Shown here: piece by piece, positions 21,340 through 33,895 of the stretch | How positions within the stretch are numbered: the stretch's first letter is position 1 | How the letters are laid out: each line of letters begins with the position of its first letter | Source: Bufo bufo | Lineage: Eukaryota; Chordata; Amphibia; Anura; Bufonidae | Direction: 5' to 3' | NCBI RefSeq assembly: GCF_905171765.1 | Contig: NC_053391.1 | Location: 112,209,409 to 112,273,408, forward strand | Length of the DNA: 64,000 nt | The notes under the pieces: generated by a model | The model's database searches: none | The model's input: the letters and a program-made list of their open reading frames with translations, nothing else | Told to the model about the DNA's origin: nothing | Translations under genes and position numbers: made by a program

Positions 21340-21932
21340 ATTTCGATACTGTGATGCTCTGGAATATTCTATAGCAGAGATCTTCAACTAAATGAAACAC
21401 AATTGAACTGATGCACATGTGGCTCATGAACCCTAACTGTATGTCTCACCAAATTAACTCTTAGTTACATCTGGACATTTGTGGAATATTGCCATTTCGA
21501 CATGTACGAAATATTGAAAGGACATGCCATAAATGTCCTATCGATGCTGGTCCCACTTCTGGGACCTGCTGTTACCTCAAGAACATGTGTGACTTTCTCC
21601 ATTCACTGCTATGGGACTTCCAAAAATAGGTCCTAGGCTTGGCTATTTTCGTAGCAATGGGTGGAAGGATAACCACGTATACATGGTATCCCTTCCACTC
21701 AGCGATATGAGACTTCCAAAATAGTCAAGCAGGAAAGACCAACGAAATGGTTCTGGAACAGCATGGGGAGGATTTTTGGAAGCATCTTGGACTCCCAGGT
21801 CGCTGCTGGGAACGATGTTGTCCGACTAGTACTCCACTTTTACAGACTGACAATAATACGCACAAAACCAAAGATAAAATCGATTTTAGAGGAAAAATTG
21901 TTAGGAAACATTCTTTCCTGTATATTTACTTG
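21340..21932. other. Unclassified DNA
   Basis: No supported gene. The phrase TCCCACTTCTGGGACC near 21,550 and the CTATGGGACTTCC text recall a dispersed amphibian repeat; faint similarity to 54,870-54,920 is seen. Confidence 0.25.
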
Positions 21933-22310
21933 TAGTGATGGCCTTGCGGTTCGCCCGGTTCGCTGTGAACTTTGCATGTTCGCGATCAGCCAAACATATG
22001 GCAATGTCCGCGCGCGCCATATTATTTTGCTTTGCACCGAACTTTGACCCTTGACACATCCATCAGGTGGGACAGGACAGCCAATTGAGACGTTTCAGCA
22101 CATGAACACCCCCCCAACCCTATAACAGAACCCAATCTGGCAGCTATTTTAAATTGTGTTTTGACAGTGTAGGGAGAGGTTGCATTTTGGAGCAGAGACT
22201 TAAGGACACCAAAAGCTAGCTAATAGGGCAACAAAAGTCCTTTTAAGGACTGATGACGTTGTGCTATCGATAGGTGTGATACACAGAGGGGTTTGATATA
22301 CTTAGAAAGT
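21933..22310 (+). mobile_element. hAT-type repeat, 5' part, copy 2
   Basis: Begins TAGTGATGGCCTTGCGG and parallels 14,723-15,104, including the GTCCTTTTAAGGAC palindrome (22,237-22,250). It passes into the 112-bp array without a break, suggesting the array is part of the element. Confidence 0.55.
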
Positions 22311-22344
22311 ATATTATAGTGCATTTGTATGCTTCCAGAAAATA

Positions 22345-22650
22345 CTGATTGAGGGCTGCGATCTATCAGCTTCCACAATATAGTGATAGAGGTTTTCCAT
22401 ATACCTACATCCACAAAATTACTGCTTGAGGGTGATATACCTGCTTTAACTAACAACTGATTGAGGGCTGCCATATATCAGCTTCTACAAAATAGTGATA
22501 GAGGTTTTCCATATACCTGCGTCCACAAAATTACTGCTTGAGGGTGATATACCTGCTTCAACTAACAACTTATTGAGGCCTGCCATATATCAGCTTCCAC
22601 AAAATAGTGATAGAGGTTTTCCATATACCTTCGTCCACAAAATTACTGCT
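22345..22650 (+). repeat. 112-bp tandem array, about 2.7 copies
   Basis: CTGATTGAGGGCTG or close variants start at 22,345, 22,457 and 22,569. Each unit carries GTGATAGAGGTTTTCC and ATTACTGCTTGA. Short ORFs across it are by-products. Confidence 0.85.
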
Positions 22651-22654
22651 TGAT

Positions 22655-23859
22655 AGTGGTCGACGAACATCGGCCAGAACAATTTGCGAACGCGAACACG
22701 CGTTCTCGATCAAATGTTCGCGAACCGCGCGTTTGCGTCAGGCCCCATTCTCTTTAATGGCAGGCAAACCTGAAAAACCTTCAGGTCATATTTGCAGCCA
22801 GCAAACAGTTACTGGAAGTACACAAATAGTCCCTCAACATGGACAGTGATATACCAGAAGGGCGTCATTGGCAAAAATTCCCACAAAAAAATATGTATTT
22901 TAATCAGGGGCCATTTTATTTGTCTTATAGGGAAACTCAAAAATGTGCCCTGCTGGAGCCTAGAAAATTTTTATTTCCTATCGGTTTGATATATACAAAT
23001 GTGCAGCACTCCACGTTTAAAAAATGTCCATAAAAAAATGCATATGTTAACGTAATTTTTTTTTCTACCATGGAACTGTATGGTGAACGGACGCCACTGT
23101 ACGGCATCAGTCTGAGGCATCTGTTAACACATGCATTTTTGGTATGCATTAAAGGGATGGCAAAAATAGGATGTGAACTCAACCCTAGTGTCAGAATAAG
23201 CACCAGTACACAGCGGAGCAGCAAGGCTGAGAGGGAATGCCGCCATGTACTGACAGAGCGCTACCTGGTCCTGGTGGTCAGGGATGAGGACTGTGTTTCC
23301 CAAGGATGATTTTCTACTGGGAAATACAGGGCACAGTATAATACACTAGAGTCTATATAATATAAAGATATTATCCCTACCCCCGAATAATAATACAATT
23401 AGGTGATCATTTATTATATAGGAATACATCTATGTTAGGCGTATTTCTGACACAGATTGTGGTGCAAAGGTCCTTAGCACCGCAATCTGCATATTTTTCC
23501 CGCTCATGCCAGGTCTAAAAAAGGAATGTGTGGGCAGGGAAAGGGATACAGTTATAGCCATCGAGTTATTGGATACCACCGACATACATTGACCGGATAA
23601 CACCTTGTACAGTGACAGGATAACACCGCCATACCGTGACCGGATAAAAGGGTATAAGAGGGCACAGTACAGGGAATGACTTGGGGCACTGCACAGGGTG
23701 TGGTAAGAGGGCATAATGCAGGGTATAAGGGAGCACAGTACGGGGTGGGGGCACAGTTACATGACCCTGTGACATTAAAAGGTCCTTATGTTGAATGCGG
23801 TTTATACGCCACCATAATGAGAGGCAGAGGAGTGAGACAGGGGTGTGATTATGTGGCTA
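22655..23859. other. Non-coding, repeat-derived
   Basis: 22,688-22,735 is rich in GCGAAC/GTTCGC palindromic text typical of hAT subterminal DNA. 23,590-23,780 holds short degenerate repeats (GGATAACACC, GGGCACAGTACAGGG). No gene is supported. Confidence 0.35.
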
Positions 23860-23992
23860 GAGATAAAAAATTTAACTGTCGGCCAGTACAGGCCCCAAAA
23901 AATAAGCAATAGGCATTCACCTGACAGCAAAGAACTTTGGATGCTGTGGCTGGAGGTACATTAGGCGGTCATAGGATAAATACAGTTGCAAG

Positions 23993-25582
23993 AAAAAGTA
24001 TGTGAACCCTTTGGAATGATATGAATTTCTGCACAAATTGGTCATACAATTTGATCTGATCTTCATCTAAGTCACAACAATAGACAATCACAGTCTGTTT
24101 AAACTAATAACACACAAAGAATTAAATTAAACACACCATGTAAACATTCACAGTGCAGGTGTAAAAAGTATGTGAACCCTTGGATTTAATAACTGGTTGA
24201 ACCTCCTTTGGCAGCAATAACTTCAACCAAACGTTTCCTGTAGTTGAAGATCAGACGTGCACAACGGTCAGGAGTAATTCTTGACCATTCCTCTTTACAA
24301 AACTGTTTCAGTTCAGCAATATTCTTGGGATGTCTGGTGTGAATCGCTTTCTTGAGGTCATGCGACAGCATCTCAATCGGGTTGAGGTCAGGACTCTGAC
24401 TGGGCCACTCCAGAAGGTGTATTTTCTTCTGTTTAAGCCATTCTGTTGTTGATTTACTTCTATGCTTTGGGTCGTTGTCCTGTTGCAACACCCGTCTTCT
24501 GTTGATCTTCAGCTGGTGGACAGATGGCCATAAGTTCACCTGCAAAATGTCTTGATAAACTTGGGAATTCATTTTTTTTTCGATGATAGCAATCCGTCCA
24601 GGCCCTGATGCAGCAAAGCAGCCCAAACCATGATGCCCCCACCACCATACTTCACAGTTGGGATGAGGTTTTAATGTTGGTGTGCTGTGCCTCTTTTTCT
24701 CCACACATAGTGTTTTGTGTTTCTTCCAAACAACTCAACTTTGGTTTCATCTGTCCACAGAATATTTTGCCAGTACTGCTGTGGAACATTAAGGTGCTCT
24801 TGTGCAAACTGTAAATGTGAAGAAATGTTTTTTTTGGACAGCAGTGGCTTCCTCTGTGGTATCCTCCCATGAAATCCATTCTTGTTTAGTGTTTTACGTA
24901 TCGTAGATTCGCTAACAGGGATGTTAGCATATGCCAGAACCTTTTGTAAGTCTTTAGCTGACACTCTAGGATTCTTGTTCACCTTATTGAGCAGTCTGCG
25001 CTGTGCTCTTGCAGTCATCTTTACAGGGCAGCCACTCCTAGGGAGAGTAGCAGCAGTGCTGAACTTTCTCCATTTATAGACAATTTGTCTTACCATGGAC
25101 TGATGAACAGCAAGGCTTTTGGAAATATTTTTATAACCCTTTCCAGTTTTATGCAAGTCAACAATTCTTAATCATAGGTCTTCTGAGAGCTCTTTTGTGC
25201 AAGGCATCATTCACATCAGGCAATGCTTCTTGTGAAAAGCAAACCCAGAACTGGTGTGTGATTTTTATAGGGCAGTGCAGCTACAACCAACACCTCCAAT
25301 CTCATCTCATTGTTTGGACTCCAGTTGGCTGACACATCACTCCAATTAGCTGTTGGTGATGTCATTAGTCTAGGGGTTCACATACTTTTTCCACCTGCAC
25401 TGTGAATGCATGGTGTGTTCAATAAAAACATGGTAACATTAAATTTTGTGTGTGTTAATAGTTTAAGCAGACTGTGATTCTCTATTGTTGTGGCTTAGAT
25501 GAAGATCAGATCACATTTTATGACCAATTTGTGCAGAAATCCATATCATTCCAAAGGGTTCACATACTTTTTCTTGCAACTG
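23993..25582 (-). mobile_element. Full-length Tc1 element with ~200-bp terminal inverted repeats
   Basis: Ends CAGTTGCAAGAAAAAGTATG and its inverse are flanked by TA at 23,991-23,992 and 25,583-25,584, the Tc1/mariner target. Inverted similarity extends about 180-200 bases inward (CACAAATTGGTCATA, TAGACAATCACAGTCTG). Confidence 0.93.
24186..25207 (-). pseudogene. Tc1 transposase with early stop and one frameshift
   Basis: The ATG at 25,205-25,207 opens MPCTKELSEDL and meets TGA at codon 12. The same frame continues with the N-terminal helix-turn-helix ([18 protein letters not shown]) and GRPR-like linker region, up to the first catalytic Asp in ILWTDETKVELF. Near 24,671-24,704 the frame shifts. 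The second half has the second Asp (LQQDNDPKHRS) and the SPDLNPIE glutamate, ending VIAAKGGSTSY. All three DDE residues are present, but the copy is not translatable as one protein. Confidence 0.9.
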
Positions 25583-26148
25583 TATGTAACTGTGGGCCAG
25601 TAAAGGCCCTAAAAATTACCCAATAGGCATTCACCTGACAGCAAAGAACTTTGGATTCTGTGGCTGGAGGTACTTTAGGTGCTCATAGGATAAAAATGCC
25701 ACTGTCGGCCAGTACAGGCCCCAAAATTAGGTAATAGGCATTCACCTGACAGCAAAGAACTTTGGATTCTGTGGCTGGAGGTACATTAGGTGGTCATAGG
25801 ATAAAAATGTAACTGTCGGCCAGTACAGGCCCCAAAAATTAGGTAATAGGCATTCACCTGACAGCAAACAACTTTGGATTCTGTGGATGGAGGTACATTA
25901 GGCGATTACAGGATAAATATATAACTGTCGGCCAGGATAAATATGTAACTGATGGCCAGTAGAGGCCCTAAAAATTAGGCATTCACTTGACATAAAAGGC
26001 CTTTTATGCTGCTGTATATGCATAAAGGCAAGGACCATTCTTTGTTCTGGGTGGTGGTGGATATGTGTGGGCTGGCATGAGGAAATTCATTCGCACGTAG
26101 TCATCACAGGTATTGAATAATCAAGAGCTAGGCAAGTGCGCTTATCAG

Positions 26149-28085
26149 TCATAATCCCCCTGTTGCGCTGAACGTCCTTTCGGACAGGACATTCGACACG
26201 GGGCAAGCCAAGAGTTCCATGGCAAATTGTGCCAGCTCTGGCCACAGGTCAAGCCTGCACACCCAGTAGTCAAGGAGGTCCTCGCGTCTCAGATCGTCCA
26301 CATCGGCCATTAACCCGATGTAGTTGGACACCTGTTGGTCTAGGCGTTTCCTGAGGATAGATCCGGAGGGCGGCTATCGATGGGTTGGCTGCAAGAATGA
26401 TCTCATATCCGAAGTGACCAACGCATCTTTAAACCGCCCTCTTTTTGCATGCGCAGTAGGATTGGTACCCGCATCTGTTTCGCTGTGGGTGGAAATTCAT
26501 CTGCCAGTGCCCGCAACAGCAGAATGCAGCATCTCTCACAGCAACACCTGGAAATGCTGCATTCTGACAGCCCTCTGTGTTGCTGGAAACATGTCCGCCA
26601 TTTTGTGTTTGTACCGGGGGACTAAGTACGTTGCCACACAGTACTGGTCCTTGTCCTTTATGCTTTTTATACGGGGGTCCCTCTTCAAACACTGGAGCAT
26701 GAAGGCCCCCATTTTCACTAAATTTTAAGCGGTGGAGCGCCCTGGCTCCTGCTCATCGCCCAGGAGAATGTTGTCCTCGGTCTCCTCCCCGAAAAGTTTA
26801 AAGCCTGCTCTTCGTGCTCCTCCTCCCCACAGCCACTATCCTCCTGTGACTCCTCTTCAGACTCCTGCTGACTTGTTTCAGATGGAGATCTCCCCCTGGG
26901 AATTCATTTAGCATTGCGACTTCCTCATCTTCCAGCTCCTGCTCCTCGATGACTTGAACAATGACACTACGCAATGCACGCTCCAGAAATAAGGCGTGAG
27001 GTATGATGTCACTAATGGCACCCTGGCTGCGACTGACCAGTTTGGTGATCTCATAAAATGGCTGCATGCGTCGTGTATGAGCAACCACTGGCGCAGTGAA
27101 AAAAAAACAAGCTCCCCAGAACCTGTCCTGCCGCAGAGTTCGTACAGGTAGTCATTAATGGCACGTTTCTGCTGGAGCAGCCTATCAAGCATATACAGTA
27201 CAAAGTGGAGTTCCAGCACGTCAGCATTAAAAAATCTGACAACTGACGGCAAGTGGTGTCGCCGCTGAACGTCAGCAAGGCAAGCCATGGCTGTGTAAGA
27301 TCTTCTAAAATGGCCAAAGATTATCCTGGCCTGCCGCAAAACATCCTGAACACCGGGGTATTTGGTAACGAATCACTGCATGACTAAGTTCATGACGTGT
27401 GCCATGCATCTCACGTGTGTCGTTTTGCCCTGTTTCAGCGTGCTTAGCAGATTGGCACCATTGTCGCACACCACTTTATCAACTGTCAAATTGAGCAGGG
27501 TTAGCCACTGATCGGCCTATGACCGCAGAGCTGAAAGGAATGCAGGACCGGTGTGGCTCTTGGCTTCCAGGCACAACAGCCGCAGCACAGCATGGCAACT
27601 TCTCACCTGGCACGTCGAATAGGTTCTGGGGAGCTTGGGGGGTGCAGCGGAAGAGGCGGTAGCAGTTTAAAAAAAGGAGTCAGCCGAGGAGGAGACGGAG
27701 GATGGAGTAAGAGAAGGAGAAGAAGAGGCAGGCCTACATGCAATTCTTGGGGGTAACACCAAATCCACACGGGAGCCACAGATTACATGCTTGACGGCCG
27801 TCAGAAGGTTCACCCATTGGGCAGTAAAAGTTATGTACCTTCCCTGTCCGTGTTTGCTAGACCATGTGTCTGTAGTCAGATGTATCTTGGCACCAACACT
27901 GTCTGCCAGAGATATATTAACTTGCTGCTGAACGTGGCCAGGGATACCCTTCTAGGAGAAAATGATTTTTTTAATACCAAAGTAATAGAGACATAACAGA
28001 AGTTTTCATTGGTGGGGCCCTCGGTTCTGAGACCCATTGGTAGCTTAAACAAAACTTTCAAGGCTGGGTGGCGGTCAGTGTGCAT
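26149..28085 (-). pseudogene. Decayed hAT-superfamily transposase, copy 1
   Basis: Pieces in several frames keep family order. Near 27,780-27,900 the minus strand reads IHLTTDTWSSKHGQGRY then FTAQWVNLL, the start of the hAT RNase-H-like fold. At 27,370-27,480 it reads VVCDNGANLLSTLKQG then HVRCMAHVMNLVMQ before a TGA. 26,908-27,339 gives ARIIFGHFRRSYTAM and DRLLQQKRAIND. 26,149-26,331 gives the C-terminal dimerisation motif WPELAQFAMELLACPVSNVL with SERTFSATGG. Stops and shifts separate the blocks. No BED zinc finger was recognised at the N-terminal side. It lies just beyond the 112-bp array and may have been the autonomous source of the hAT repeats here. Confidence 0.8.
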
Positions 28086-28609
28086 TTAATACTTCTGAGC
28101 AGTGTGGATATCAATTTGTCCCATGATTTATATGGATCCTTCCCACAGTGCTCTAAAACACTTCTTTAGGTTCTTGTGTATGCTAATGTTTGTCTGTTCC
28201 TGCTCCATTTGACCTTATTATCCTGTCTGCTGAATGACCTAACCTCTGCCTGGCCTCCTCTTATGACCAAACTCTGTTAACCTTGACCCTCCCTTCAATT
28301 ATTGCCCACTGCCTCAGTGCTGCATATTGGGACCATCTACATGTTATATGTTACATGTGGTAAAGTCCATACTTCCTTGTGGGGAGTTACAGTGAATAAT
28401 ACAGAATTCCGTAAACTCCATTTTCTGGTTTAGCCCTAAGTTAACTGTATCTGTGATCTCCAGTTGGCAAACCTTTACAATAACCAATGAGGTAATATGA
28501 CCATACAGTAATCGTTTCAGTTATCTCAATTTTATAATGTTCAGTTAAATACTTACTAAATAATGTTATGACATTGTTTCTTCTGACTTTTTATATTTTT
28601 GCATTATTT
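28086..28609. other. Unclassified DNA
   Basis: No gene, RNA or clear repeat boundary is seen in these 520 bases. Confidence 0.25.
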
Positions 28610-29022
28610 TTAACCCATTCCCCTTTTTTTTATACGTGTTACGTGTACGTGGGGGAATGTGGTTCCTTGCTGCATTCCCACATGCATGTAAATGATGCAG
28701 GTAAACTGTCACCACGTGGAGCGATGTGATGACAGTTCAGTGAAGCTAGTCCTCATGGGTTGGTAGGCAACCAGTGCCGCCGGCAGGAACCAATCACAGT
28801 GTTCACCAGCCGACGATCGCTGTGTTTGGTCCATTACTGCTGATGGACCAATCATAGTTCATTGCCGCAGTTTATAGCAGAACTATATGTACTCTTTTTC
28901 TCTGATCATGTCAATTCCTTTCACGGAAGCAATCAGAGATGGAGCTACTTTGAAAAACGACACCACAGATAATTAACCGATTCAGTGCTGAATTGCCACT
29001 CTTCTGAGCCCCAGTTAGTGAC

Positions 29023-29642
29023 TAGTGTTGATCACGAATATTCGAATTTTGAATTTTTATCGCGAATATAGGTACTTCGAAAATTCGCGAATATTTTGAA
29101 TATAGTTATATATATTCGTCATTTCGAATATAAATTTTTTTTTAAGATTTTTTTAAGATTTTTTTTTTTATCAGTACACATGATCCCTCACTGCTTCTAG
29201 CTTGTGGGCCAATAAGAATGCTGCAATATACTTGACTTTAGGAGTAGTAGTGTTTGCGAATTTTGCTCTATATTAGTTTTTTTTTTTATATTCTCTATAT
29301 TGCTATATATTCTTGTTTTAGAATATTCCAAATATTTGAAAAAACTAAGTTATGGCAATACAGAGAATATTAAAAAAAAATCGAATAGAGCAATTTAGCT
29401 AATATAGTGCTCTAATCTTTTTTGTCTAATAGTTGTAAATTGAAAAATTTGCAATAAAAAATTCGAATACGAAAATTCAAATTCCGAAAATTCGCATATT
29501 ACACAATCATTACCTTTCCGATTTTTTGAGTAAAAAAAAAAAAAATTCGAGAATTTTTGAATTTGAGAATTTTTGCCGAATATTCTACAAAATATTCGCG
29601 AAATATCGCGAATTCGAATATGACCCCTGCCGCTTATCACTA
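29023..29642. mobile_element. A/T-rich hAT MITE with exact 8-bp target duplication
   Basis: TTAGTGAC occurs at 29,015-29,022 and 29,643-29,650. The element begins TAGTGTTGATCACGAATATTCG and ends (reverse complement) TAGTGATAAGCGG. The interior is a long series of CGAATATTCG-like palindromes. The neighbouring tandem copy near 29,789 shows the uninterrupted site (CCCCAGTCGGTGACACAG). Confidence 0.85.
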
Positions 29643-30189
29643 TTAGTGACACAGATCAGTCCTGTGCCTAATGTGTCATCACACTTGTTAGCCTGCCATC
29701 AGGTTGGCAACCACCTCTGCCTCATCCCCTGCCTCACACATAATTAACCCCTTCAGTAAAGAAATTCCACTCTTCTGTGCCTGATTTGCCCCAGTCGGTG
29801 ACACAGATCAGTCCTGTGCCTCATCTGTCAGCAACATTGCCAGCTTGTCATCAGGTTGGCAGCCACCTCTGCCTCATTCCCTGCTTACTGTGTAGCTTAT
29901 TCAGCCCATCCATCCAGATATCTGTCACTCCAGCCTGTCCATCCTTACAAACTCTGGTCACCCCAGCCTGTCCGTCCATCAAGACACCTGTCAAACACTG
30001 CCAAATTACTATAAAAACTAAAACATAACCCTGTCACTGGCTGTTCTCTATCCTTATGTTTGTACATACTCTTGTCTGTGCCTGAATGGCACCAATCTGT
30101 ACAATATAAGTCTTCTATGCCTCATGTGCATTTGTGCCACCTATAAGTGTAAAGAAAATACATTAATTAACTCCTTCTCTGCGCTTTCG

Positions 30190-30780
30190 TATTTACAAGG
30201 GCAAAAATTCTAAAACTGAGTCACCAGATTGTCCCCTGGTTCTGGGTATAAGTGGGAAGATAGTATGGGATTTGATCTACCCCATGCTGGACCACGGGTA
30301 CCATCTATATTTGGACAACTTTTACAATAGTGTCCCTTTCCTGAAGTTCCTTGCTGCCTGAGGCATAGGTACAATTATACAAAATCAAAAAGAGCACCCT
30401 AAATCCTTTATAGACCAGACAGTGTGGGAAAGCAGGGCTGTTTGCTCAGAAAATGATGTTGCGGCAATATAAGGACAAACAGGACGTTCTTGTGTTAACT
30501 ACCATTCATGCAAATCAATCCACCCCAGTCCTAGTCTGAGGAACCACAGAGCAAAACACCAATCCTGTGTGTACCCAGGATTACAACCAGTTCATGGGCG
30601 GAGTGGATCTTTCAGAGCAGGTACTACAGCCCTACAGTGCCTTAAGAAAATCTAGGGTGTAATAAAGAAAATTGGCTGTGTACCTAGCCCAAGTGTTACT
30701 ATATAATGCCTTCGTTGGCCACAGAACAGCTTGTCATGGGGGGACCTTCTTGGAATTTCAGGAAAAAAATGATAAAAAAA
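30190..30780 (+). pseudogene. piggyBac transposase remnant
   Basis: One frame reads VWDLIYPMLDHGYHLYLDNF then YNSVPFLKFLAA before a TGA, matching VSPLFGKGYHLYVDNFYTSV in the better copy at 50.5 kb. Further on the DYNQFMGGVDLSEQ block with QPYSALRKS appears near 30,570-30,650, followed by stops and AVYLAQVLLYNAFVGH. These cover the third catalytic Asp region and the segment after it; the N-terminal part is not recognisable. Non-functional. Confidence 0.75.
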
Positions 30781-31792
30781 ATAGATTTTTGGAGTTCAGA
30801 AAGGAGAGGGCAGTATTTCAGGCAGCAGTACTTTTGGGGTCTCCTGAATAATGCATGGGCAGCATTTCCCTGGACTACTTCCCCCTACAAAAAAAAAAAA
30901 TGGGACCCCCCAAAAAAGAGTTGAGTATTGGAGAGTACTTTCAAGTTTATCATACCTCCACTGATATACCTGGTGCTTCAGGGTGTCTTCATTCAAATGC
31001 AACATGGTGCCTGAAAATTATTCCAGTGAAATCTTCCCTACTAAAGCCATCTGGTGTTCCTTCCATTGAGAGCCCCGCTGTAAATTACAGAATCAGTGTA
31101 ACAAACATTGAGGTTTGTTTTGCTGTGAAGCCTTGCTCGTTTAAAGGAAAAATGGATTTAAATGGAAAAATCAGCAAAAAAAAAAAAAAGGGAAATTTTA
31201 AAAATGTACCTCCATTTTCCTTTAATTCTTTTGAAACCCCTAAAGGGTTAACAAAGATTGCAAAACCAGTTTTGAATAAGTTGAGGGGTGTAGTTTCTAA
31301 AAGTATGTAATTTAGGGGTGGTTTCTACTATGTAATCCCCACAAATTGACTTCAGAACTGAACTGTTCCTTAAAAAAAGTGAGTTTTGGAAATTTTCTTA
31401 AAAATTTCCTTCAAAAACTTCTAAGCCTTCTAACATCCTAAAAAAATAGAATAACATTTACATAAGGCAGACATTTGGGAAATATAAAGTAATAACTATT
31501 TTGTGGTGTACCACTATCTTCAATAAAAGCAGTGAAATACTAATTTTGAAAAGTGTGAATTTTTCCACATTTTCTGTAAATTTGGGATTTTTTAAAATAA
31601 ATAAAGGTTAAACATATTGACTCGAATTTATCACTATCATGAAGTACAATGTATCTCGAGAAAACAGTCCCAGAATGGCTTGGATAAGTACAAGCATTCC
31701 AGAGTTATTACCACATAAAGTGAAACATGTCAGATTTGCAAAATGTGGCTTGGTCCTAAAGGTGAAGATTGTCTTGGTCTTGAAGGTGTTAA

Positions 31793-32370
31793 AGACTTGT
31801 TTAGATGATGAATGGCAACTAGGACACTGCAGTACAAAAGGGCTTTCAGAAATAATCCTGCAATCTCTCACATCACATTTCATATTTAGCTCCTCTATAA
31901 GATAACAGCTGATGGTTGTTGCTCTTTCTCTCTCTTGCCTGTATTCTACACTACCTTTCACAGAGTGATGCGGCTATTTTGATGGCTATCTTAGCTATTT
32001 CAAGCCTAAAATTTATTTGATCACAGTTTATTTTCCTCTATTTAAACGCTAATAGCCGTAGCCAGCACATAAAGGTAAACTGTTGCTTTACAGCAAGGGA
32101 TTCAATTTTATACCTTTTTTGTTGCATTTATATATTTTACACTCTAGTTTTATATTTTCAGAACACTTATTCTAGATAATGTATTGCTTTATAACCGATA
32201 TGTTGTGAAGTAGGATTGTAGCTTAATAGTTACATAGAGTTTTTATTTTGCTTACCCATGTTCTACTCATTGGCATACTGTCTATAATAGATATAAAAAC
32301 AAATCAGTTTAAGTATCTTTCTTTAGTAAAGCTAGAACCATAGTTAGTAAAAGGCAACATTATAAAAATG
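31793..32370. other. Unclassified A/T-rich DNA
   Basis: No gene or element boundary recognised. Confidence 0.25.
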
Positions 32371-32748
32371 TATGGGCACATTTATTAAGACCAGCATTTT
32401 AGACGCAGTCTTAATATTTCCTATAGCTGGCGGTGGATCTGCTAGAGTGATGAGGTGCTGGCCTCTACATAATTTTAGCATATCCAGTTCAACTTCTAAA
32501 TGTAAGACAGCTTCCTTCCTGTCTTACATTTATACCATTTTCTACACCTAAACCAGGTGTAGAAAATGATGAACGAGTCGGGTCTGCCAGCCCATTCCCT
32601 TCCACACCGATGGAACGCCTACTTATTTTGACCTGGCGTGAGCAGGGAAGAAGTCGCAGATTCTGCCACACCATGGCCTGCGACAGAATCTGCGCCAGTT
32701 ATACGTCACAAAAGTGGTGTATATATGGTCATAAATGACCCCCGTAGT
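32371..32748. mobile_element. Probable foldback MITE
   Basis: The outer text GGGCACATTTATTAAGACC and, inverted, GGGTCATTTATGACC mark a family common in frog DNA (recognition from memory). An inner hairpin pairs AAATGTAAGACAG with CTGTCTTACATTT (about 32,498-32,531), and another pairs TTTTCTACACCT with AGGTGTAGAAAA. No ORF of substance. Confidence 0.5.
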
Positions 32749-32999
32749 TTACATATCATGGCAGCAAAGGCATGGTGCCATCTCAGACATTTATAGCATA
32801 TCCACAGATTCCCCTATCCCTCATGAAGGCTTGCAGTGACCATATCTAGGCAGAAATAGAATGCAGAGATGGTTGTGCATTTGCATGGCTCTCACCATTC
32901 GCTTCTATCACGGGCACGTAAACAAGCAAGTGCACTCAGCTATTTCTATATCTGTCAAAGGATTTAATGGGGTCTGAATCTAAAGTACCTGTCAAAAGA

Positions 33000-33594
33000 T
33001 TCATATTGAAGACATAAAATATGAAGGGACATATATGGAATAACTAGTAAACAAAAAGTCTTAAACAAACCAAAATGTTTTATATTTTAGATACAAAGTA
33101 GCCTTCTTTTGCTTTAATGACAGCTTTGCACACTCGTGGCATTCTCTCAATCAAATTCATGAAATAATCACCTGAAATGGTTTTGCAACAGTCTTGAAAG
33201 AGTTCACAGAGGTGCTAAGCACTTGTTGGCAATTTTTCCCTCACTGTTCAGTATAACTCATTCCAAGCCATTTCAAGTGGGTCAAGGTCTGGTGATTCTG
33301 GAGGCCATATCATCTGGCACAGCACTCATTACATAGCCTTGAGATGTGTTTGGGATCATTGTCCTGTTGAAAAATAAATGTTGGTCACACTAAGCACAAT
33401 CCAGATGTGATGGCATATCACTGCAGAATGCTTGGGTAATCATGCTGGTTGTGTGCCTTGTATTTTAAATAAATCACCAACAGTGTCACGTGCAAGGCAC
33501 CCCCACTCCATCACGTCTCCTCCTCTATGCTTCATTGTCAGAACCACACATGTCGAAAAACACCCGCTTACTTTTTCTGTGCCTCACAAAGACT
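33000..33594 (-). pseudogene. Tc1 transposase remnant, C-terminal half
   Basis: The minus strand retains decayed Tc1 landmarks: the text around 33,350-33,375 corresponds to the QQD-type second catalytic Asp (FQQDNDPK-like), and about 33,290 to the SPDLNPIE region. It parallels the copy at 43,140-43,560. The match ends abruptly at CACAAAGAC, just before the inverted arm at 33,597, so the rest was lost or displaced when that DNA arrived. Confidence 0.65.
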
Positions 33595-33596
33595 TA

Positions 33597-33895
33597 ATGT
33601 TAGCGTCAAGAAGAAGCATACTACTTTTACAACACCATCACCTGATTCCACATAGATGTCTACAGAACCTGTTCTATTAAACGCTTATACAAGTAGAGCC
33701 CCCTGACAGGGTGGAGAGGGTGTCAGCAGTAAGTTTGTTTTGACATCACAGATTATTTAGCTCTTCCTCTGATCCATAAGAACAATAACCCCCCAAAAAA
33801 GGATCCTGTCTGTTGAGCATCCACCTTCACTCGGTCAGCAATCCATCAGTATTGCTAAAGCCAAAAAAACAGGAGTGGATCCAAAACAGAGATGA
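33597..33895 (+). repeat. Left arm of a ~300-bp inverted repeat
   Basis: Aligns, inverted, with 38,565-38,877 at roughly 85% by eye. Shared blocks include ATGTTAGCGTCAAGAAGAAG, CATAGATGTC, TTCTATTAAACGCTTATACA, GAGAGGGTGTCAGCAGTAAG and CATCAGTATTGCTAAAG. Confidence 0.85.

Larger units (their letters stand above)
23860..25992 (+). repeat. 112-bp tandem array split by a Tc1 insertion
   Basis: The unit AGGCATTCACCTGACAGC starts at 23,911, then after the Tc1 copy at 25,625, 25,736, 25,848 and 25,977 (spacings 111, 112, then 129 with a small internal duplication). Its sequence is unrelated to the 22,345 array although the period is the same. Confidence 0.85.
28610..31792 (+). mobile_element. Decayed piggyBac-like element carrying a hAT MITE
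   Basis: Left edge TTAACCCATTCCCC at 28,610; right edge, as reverse complement, TTAACACCTTCAAGACC at 31,792. A plus-strand piggyBac transposase remnant lies inside, and the right 600 bases match the non-autonomous element at 19,038-21,339. About 620 bases of the length are a later hAT MITE. A ~140-bp internal tandem duplication (CACTCTTCTG, CAGTCCTGTGCC) surrounds that insertion. Confidence 0.7.
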
